NCBI GenBank assembly: GCA_000149225.2
Contig: CM000694.1
Location: 1,985,623 to 2,049,622, forward strand
Direction: 5' to 3'
Length of the DNA stretch: 64,000 nt
Source: Lachancea kluyveri NRRL Y-12651
Lineage: Eukaryota > Ascomycota > Saccharomycetes > Saccharomycetales > Saccharomycetaceae
Every line of letters starts with the position of its first letter. Position 1 is the first letter of the stretch. The notes beneath the pieces were generated by a model that worked only from the letters and a program-made list of their open reading frames with translations, was not told the DNA's origin and made no database searches. Made by a program: the position numbers and the translations under genes. Shown piece after piece: positions 58,814 through 64,000 of this stretch.

Positions 58814-59419
58814 TGTGGATAATTTTTTTCCGTTCCCGTGTGTCTCGAACAATGCTCGCTCGGCCTTTGTATGTATTATTCACAATACGGTTTCCTCAGC
58901 AAAGAGTTGGGATTTCCATTTGTTGAGGGTGTGGTTTTATTGTCCGCCGCGACGGAACGAAGGGGGATTGGTTCTTTTTGTTGGACACTGGCCAATGTTG
59001 GATGCAACCATTGATCTTCGAACCAACGTGGATTTCATTGTTACAGTAACTCTTTTTTCTTTTCCTTCGTATTTGCGTCTGGTCGCCACGGCTGTTGTAT
59101 TTACTCTGGTTTGCTACACAATTGTTATGCTAGGGTTTCGCAAGTGACTTTTTGGTCGCGCGTAGATTCGGAACCACGATTTTACTCTGTAGGCACTACT
59201 CATCGTTGGAGGTTTCTCCGGATTCCGCTTTGCGTACCGGGCAGGTGTCGACGCAACAATTGCGTCAGCTGAAACAGGCTCAACACATATGCCCGTATTC
59301 TGTGTCCTGGGATTTAAAACTGTAAGGATCTGAACTTGTTTATTTTTTTTTTTCTGTAGATTCACTCTCTGCCATATCTCATCTCGCTGCTTGTTAAAAC
59401 GACATGATAAGCAAATTAC
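58814..59419. other. Intergenic, tRNA-Val to ALG13
   Basis: 606 bp; a 110-codon frame (58815-59147) has no recognisable features and starts in the tRNA 3' flank. T run near 59,342. Nothing supportable. Confidence 0.45.
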
Positions 59420-60016
59420 TCATTCAAACGCTACGTTTAATAGCAATTGTTCGAATCCACGGTTGTATCCATCTGGCAACTCCGTGAGTGTTTCGCATTC
59501 ACTCTTATCCAAAGCAGCTATGATTTCTTGCTCTGTAGCATACACAGCCCATAGATAACCTTTGGATTCGAATTTCCTGGCAATTTGCTCTTGGTGGTTG
59601 TCCATCAAGGTGTCATTGACCACAGCAATCAGCGGTTTCTTTAACCTCAGAGAGTCCAAAATGGATCCGGTTCCTGCATGGGAAATCACCACGTCTGCGT
59701 ATAGTTTGATCAGGGCCTCTATGTTCGGAGTGAATTCTAAACCGATGATCTCCACTCCCTTGTACCATCCATGTAAAACACGTTCGGTACCAAGAGTTTC
59801 CAACTCTACGGAAATGGTACCGCCTTCCCCGTCGTTTATACCATTTAAAATTCTTTCAAATTCATCGCTAAAACCCTTTCCAAACTGGACGATGACTTTG
59901 ACGAATGCCATGCTCTTCAAATGGTCTAGCGTCTGCCGTTGCAGTAGCACTTTCACCAAAGTTGGAAACGGCACGGTGGCTCCGCAAGTCACGAGTATGT
60001 TCTTACCTGCTGTCAT
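59420..60016 (-). CDS. ALG13: Alg13, catalytic subunit of UDP-GlcNAc transferase
   Basis: 198 residues from the Met of MTAGKNILVTCGAT (202 in S. cerevisiae); the 25-codon upstream extension has no ATG. It is a GT28 C-terminal-type domain: VTCGATVPFPTLV at the N-terminus and SHAGTGSILDSLRLKKPLI with DNHQEQIARKF in the sugar-nucleotide-binding part. Alg13 docks on membrane-bound Alg14 at the ER to add the second GlcNAc to dolichol-linked chitobiose. It is divergent from RPT6 across 244 bp. Confidence 0.95.
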   Translation of the reverse strand: MTAGKNILVTCGATVPFPTLVKVLLQRQTLDHLKSMAFVKVIVQFGKGFSDEFERILNGINDGEGGTISVELETLGTERVLHGWYKGVEIIGLEFTPNIEALIKLYADVVISHAGTGSILDSLRLKKPLIAVVNDTLMDNHQEQIARKFESKGYLWAVYATEQEIIAALDKSECETLTELPDGYNRGFEQLLLNVAFE

Positions 60017-60185
60017 TACAACGACAATCTCTTTGACCACTCCGCTGGCTCTGCACTGTCTCGCAAGAACCAGCGGGTATGGGTAATACACCTTTTAAGA
60101 AAGAGCCAATCGGTATTATACACATGTGTGTTTGTGTCGTTTTATACGTGAGTTGGGAATACTCTAGTCGAAAGCTTTCCTTTTG

Positions 60186-60194
60186 GGTGGCAAA
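60186..60194 (+). promoter_or_regulatory. PACE (Rpn4) site of RPT6
   Basis: GGTGGCAAA, the exact proteasome-associated control element, lies 67 bp upstream of the RPT6 start and about 170 bp from the ALG13 start in the divergent interval. Confidence 0.88.
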
Positions 60195-60260
60195 ATAAGC
60201 CTAATCTGCCCTTGGGCAACTACAACAACGCAAGGGAAAGCATAAAAGCAAAGAGCAACT

Positions 60261-61487
60261 ATGGCCGCCACTAGTGTCACTACTGCTACAACAGTCCCAT
60301 TGAATACCCACGAGAGCGGTATCAAGCCTTATTTCGAACAAAAAATCCAAGAGACGGAGTTGAAGATCCGTGCAAAGACGGAGAACTTGCGCAGGTTGGA
60401 AGCACAGAGGAACAGTCTGAACGATAAAGTACGCTTCATAAAAGATGAGCTACGTCTACTACAGGAACCCGGCTCGTATGTTGGTGAGGTTGTCAAAGTT
60501 GTTTCTGACAAAAAAGTTCTCGTGAAGATTCAACCCGAGGGAAAGTATATCGTCGATATCGCCAAGGATATCGACGTGAAGGATTTGAAAACCTCACAGC
60601 GTGTTTGCTTAAAGAGTGACTCATACACCTTACACAAGGTTTTAGAAAATAAGGTCGACCCATTGGTGTCGTTGATGATGGTAGAGAAGGTTCCGGATTC
60701 CACTTACGATATGGTTGGTGGGTTAACCAAGCAGATCAAAGAGATCAAAGAGGTCATCGAGCTTCCTGTAAAGCATCCTGAGCTATTTGAAAGCCTGGGT
60801 ATTGCTCAGCCAAAGGGTGTCATCTTATATGGCCCTCCAGGTACCGGTAAGACGTTGCTAGCAAGAGCGGTGGCCCATCACACAGACTGTAAGTTCATTA
60901 GAGTGAGCGGTGCAGAGTTGGTTCAAAAATACATCGGTGAAGGCTCTCGTATGGTGCGTGAGCTATTCGTGATGGCAAGGGAACATGCTCCATCCATCAT
61001 TTTCATGGATGAAATCGACTCCATCGGTTCCAGCCGTGTTGAAGGGGGTTCTGGTGGTGGTGACTCTGAAGTGCAAAGAACCATGTTAGAGCTGTTAAAT
61101 CAATTGGACGGTTTTGAAACTTCCAAGGATATCAAGATTATCATGGCTACGAATAGATTGGATATCTTGGACCCTGCATTGTTGAGACCCGGTAGAATCG
61201 ATAGGAAAATCGAATTCCCTCCACCAACCATTGCCGCCAGAACAGAAATTTTGAGGATCCACTCCAGGAAGATGAACCTGACTCGTGGTATCAACCTAAA
61301 GAAAATTGCCGAACAAATGAACGGTTGTTCCGGTGCTGACGTCAAAGGTGTTTGCACAGAAGCCGGTATGTACGCTTTGAGGGAAAGAAGAATCCATGTC
61401 ACTCAAGAAGATTTCGAACTTGCAGTGGCAAAGGTCATGAACAAAAACGATGAAACTGCGATTTCCGTTGCCAAGTTGTTTAAGTAG
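60261..61487 (+). CDS. RPT6: 26S proteasome regulatory ATPase Rpt6
   Basis: 408 residues (405 in S. cerevisiae). An N-terminal coiled coil (about residues 25-70) and OB domain precede the AAA+ domain: Walker A GPPGTGKT (about residue 193), Walker B IIFMDEID (about 250), arginine fingers in LRPGRIDRK (about 310). The C-terminus ends SVAKLFK as in other yeast Rpt6. It is one of six ATPases in the base ring that unfolds substrates. Confidence 0.98.
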   Translation: MAATSVTTATTVPLNTHESGIKPYFEQKIQETELKIRAKTENLRRLEAQRNSLNDKVRFIKDELRLLQEPGSYVGEVVKVVSDKKVLVKIQPEGKYIVDIAKDIDVKDLKTSQRVCLKSDSYTLHKVLENKVDPLVSLMMVEKVPDSTYDMVGGLTKQIKEIKEVIELPVKHPELFESLGIAQPKGVILYGPPGTGKTLLARAVAHHTDCKFIRVSGAELVQKYIGEGSRMVRELFVMAREHAPSIIFMDEIDSIGSSRVEGGSGGGDSEVQRTMLELLNQLDGFETSKDIKIIMATNRLDILDPALLRPGRIDRKIEFPPPTIAARTEILRIHSRKMNLTRGINLKKIAEQMNGCSGADVKGVCTEAGMYALRERRIHVTQEDFELAVAKVMNKNDETAISVAKLFK

Positions 61488-62129
61488 CTTGCCCCGATAT
61501 ATAGTACTTGGGCGTTATCAATTCGAACGTTTTTCTTTGGGTTTGTGGAATTTACACACTAGACTGTTCGTAACGTATATGCGCTGTAGCGTATAGCATG
61601 GCCTCCGCTCCCTTTCCTCCCCACCTCTCCATTTCCCTATCACCGGTAACTTTAATGCTATTTACACAATTTTGAGTCGTTAAAACGCGAGACGAAGCCT
61701 CGGATGGAGGATGAAAGCTAACTATCATGCAACACCCCCCTGTCAGTAAAGACATCAACAAGGAAGGCAATCTGGGAAATATTTAGTTTCTAGTTATTTA
61801 AAAGCAAAGAATGGCTTCCTTTCCATAACTCCTAAAGGCATCAATAACCCCCTACGTTAAAATACTTTTGCCTTTTGTAATTCATGTTCATAATTATTCA
61901 CGAACGGGCTTGAAAATTTTTCGTTCTCTGAAAATTTTCATGTTGCGTGCCCATCTCTTAACCAGATTCACATCACCCAAGAGAGAAGCAACCTCAAGCC
62001 ACAAGCTCCCAGAAGAAGCGCTATTCGGAGAAAAAGAAAACCAAAAGCTATTTCTTTTCTTTATTTATTGATAGACGCATTTCAATTTATAACAGCTTCT
62101 TTTTTTTGTGTTTTTTAAGATCGCCCAGT
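61488..62129. other. Intergenic between RPT6 and eIF4G gene
   Basis: 642 bp: RPT6 3' flank and eIF4G promoter/leader. The RRPE-like pair is listed separately. The 5' leader ends in T-rich sequence just before the ATG. No other gene seen. Confidence 0.5.
61911..61941 (+). promoter_or_regulatory. Two RRPE-like elements upstream of the eIF4G gene
   Basis: TGAAAATTTTTC (61911-61922) and CTGAAAATTTTCA (61928-61940) resemble the RRPE (Stb3) element of ribosome-biogenesis and translation genes. They lie about 190-220 bp upstream of the start codon. Confidence 0.55.
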
Positions 62130-62724
62130 ATGAGTGACCAACAACAACCAACTGAGAAGCCAGCTGTTCCAGAGAGTACTCAGGAACAACAACAACAAGC
62201 CAGGAATTTCCCGGGTCAAAGATATCCTCGTAACAACACCAATGGCACCAGGAACCCTCAACAGCAGCAACCTTACCAAAAGGGTAACAGACAGCCCAAC
62301 AAACCGTACAATAACTACCAAGGTGGTAACAAGTACAACAACAAGGGATACCATCATAAAAACAGCAGAAATGCAGCTAATATGCAATGGGGCTATAACC
62401 CTTATATGATGGCGCAGGGACAGTACTTCAACCCATATGCCTACGGCTACGTTCCTCAAGTTCCAAATGCTGTTCCAAACCAAACCCCAGTACAAGGTTC
62501 TCCAGCACCATCTACTGATTCCAGTGTTTCTCCACAAATTTCCTCATCTGCCAGTACCACTCCAGTCTCTAAGAAGATTGAGATTACTAACAGATCCGGT
62601 GAACATGTTGATTTGAATGCTATTCATTCTCAGCACATCAAACACCCTGATGATGAAAGTAAAAAAGAGGAAACAAAGAAGGAGGAAAAGGAAGAGGTAC
62701 CAAGTCCTGCTGTTACCATTACCA

Positions 62725-62755
<31 letters not shown>

Positions 62756-64000
62756 ACCAACTGCTCCTGAACCATCTAAGGAAGTCGTAGATATTAAGGA
62801 GCAAATGAGATTGGCCGTTTTAGAAAGAGCTAGAAAGCGTAAGGAAGAAGAGGAGAAGAAGAAGGCGGCAGCTGCTGCTGCCGCTGCTGCGGAGGAAGAA
62901 GCCAAGAATGCTGTTCAAGAACCAGTTTCTGAAGAACCAAAGAAGGAGGAACCAGTTCTTGAAGAGCCAAAGAAGGAAGAACTAGTTGCCGAAGAGCCAG
63001 CTGCCGAAAAGCCAGTTGCTGAAGAGCCAGTTACTGAAGAGCCAGTTTCTCAAAAGTTAGCTTCTGAAGAACCAGTTGCTGAAGTTCCAGAAAAGAAGCA
63101 GGAATCAGCCTCAGAGGAACCAGCAAAGTTGCAAGAAGAAGAAGAAACTGTTTCCAAGCAATCGGAAAAAGAGGAGGAACCTGCTAGACCTTTAACCTTT
63201 GCTGAAAAGTTGAGATTGAAGAAGGCTGCTGAAGCCAAGACCAAGGAAGAACCTTCCACTGACATTTCTAATGCATCAGTTGTCCCTGAGAACGAAGAAT
63301 CTCCAGTAAAAACTGAAGAAACCGTAAAGGTTGAAGACGAATCCAAGGCTGAGGCTTCAAATGCTGAAGATGAAGTTTCTACAGTGAGTGAAAAGGCTAA
63401 ACTAGAAGAAGAAGTTGCTCATGAAGAAAGTAAAAAGGAGGAACAACAAGAAGAGCAGCAAGAAGACGTTGACGATGGTAGATTGACTATGACCGAACTA
63501 TTGGATAGATTGAAGCAGATGCCGCCAGTCGAAGATTTATACTCCTTTGAATATCCAGAAGGTGTTGAAGCTCCAGAAGAAAGGTTCAAGAAGGAAACAG
63601 TTAAATATACCTATGGACCAACATTTTTGTTGCAATTTAAAGAAAAGGTGGATATTCGTCCAGATGCTGAATGGAAAAAGAACGTTGCTTCTAAGATCGT
63701 CATTCCACCTGGTATGGGCAGATCTGGTGGTAGACCAAGGGGTAATGACTTCAAGTTTGGGCCAGGCAGTAATTTCAAAAAGAGTGGTTCCCTAAGAAAC
63801 ATGGAAGGTAGATCCAACTCCAGGTCTTCTTCTAAAAGAAAGTCGAAGAGAGGTGGTGATGACAGAAGATCCAACAGGTCTTACACTTCTAGAAAAGACC
63901 GTGAAAGAATGGCCGAGCATGGTGAAGACAGAGAGTTTGAAAAACCAAAGGAGGAAGTCGTACCATTGGTTCCAAGCGCTAACAGATGGGTTCCTAAATC
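62130..64000 (+). CDS. TIF4631: Translation initiation factor eIF4G (3' end outside the window)
   Basis: The first 623 codons are visible, without a stop; the MIF4G domain would lie beyond the right edge. N-terminal RNA-binding region rich in Gln, Asn, Tyr and Gly (RNA1 type, about residues 1-100); the conserved ITNRSGEHVDL Pab1/RNA-side block near residue 150; Ala runs; degenerate EEP-V repeats at about 270-320; conserved DDGRLTMTELLDRLKQMP; and the eIF4E-binding motif KYTYGPTFLLQF with Tyr near residue 495. An Arg/Ser/Gly-rich RNA2-type region follows. S. cerevisiae has two copies, TIF4631 (YGR162W) and TIF4632 (YGL049C); one ancestral gene is expected here. Confidence 0.95.

Noticed and set aside
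58815-59147. 110-codon frame directly after tRNA-Val
   Set aside because: Starts in the tRNA 3' flank and terminator region, with no homology recognised.

Overview
The window is a nuclear chromosome segment of a budding yeast of the family Saccharomycetaceae. Genes are closely packed and mostly intronless, and two predicted introns carry typical yeast splice signals. Three tRNA genes and one nest of Ty1/copia-type solo LTRs are present, and upstream sites are the familiar yeast ones (Rap1, Ume6/URS1, UASINO, PACE, PAC/RRPE, Met31/32-Cbf1). Names below come from recognising protein sequences and gene order from memory of Saccharomyces cerevisiae; no database was searched.

Gene order points to a lineage that did not pass through the yeast whole-genome duplication (Torulaspora, Zygosaccharomyces or Lachancea would fit; I cannot choose between them). 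In S. cerevisiae, homologues of the left block (about 1-31,500) lie on two sister regions, YGR002-YGR016 and YLR320-YLR329. Here they are interleaved in one series: MMS22 (tail), SWC4, CUL3, CWC24, PEX30/31, RPL38, TFG2, PRP18, a YLR326W-like gene, ECT1, STF2/TMA10, NMA1/2, an unrecognised membrane protein, MCY1, SNU71, MSB2, EAT1-like, YGR016W-like and REC102. The right block (about 33,400-64,000) likewise interleaves YGR154-162 with YGL040-049: PTI1, RNA15, DST1, a YGL041C-A-like gene, CYS4, a DUF1989 gene, VPS20, HEM2, a PITH-domain gene, tRNA-Leu, CHO2, MTR3, RIM8, NSR1, a Ser/Thr-rich wall protein, RTS3-like, tRNA-Val, ALG13, RPT6 and the start of an eIF4G gene. A gene-poor stretch (about 31.6-33.4 kb) joins the two blocks.

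Most of the window is housekeeping: chromatin and ubiquitin (SWC4, CUL3, RPT6), transcription and RNA 3' ends (TFG2, DST1, PTI1, RNA15), splicing (CWC24, PRP18, SNU71), ribosome and translation (RPL38, NSR1, eIF4G, MTR3), phospholipid, NAD, sulfur and heme synthesis (ECT1, CHO2, NMA, CYS4, MCY1, HEM2), and signalling or trafficking (MSB2, RIM8, VPS20, PEX30). 

I found no convincing undescribed system. The most interesting points are: PTI1 and RNA15, which are paralogues, lie side by side as a tandem pair; a DUF1989 (urea-carboxylase-associated/carboxyguanidine-deiminase-like) gene that I do not know from S. cerevisiae; a secreted Ser/Thr-rich protein with recurring C-x-x-C motifs; an unrecognised membrane protein where CHS5 might be expected; a higher-order repeat array in MSB2; and nested LTRs upstream of a tRNA-Ser gene.
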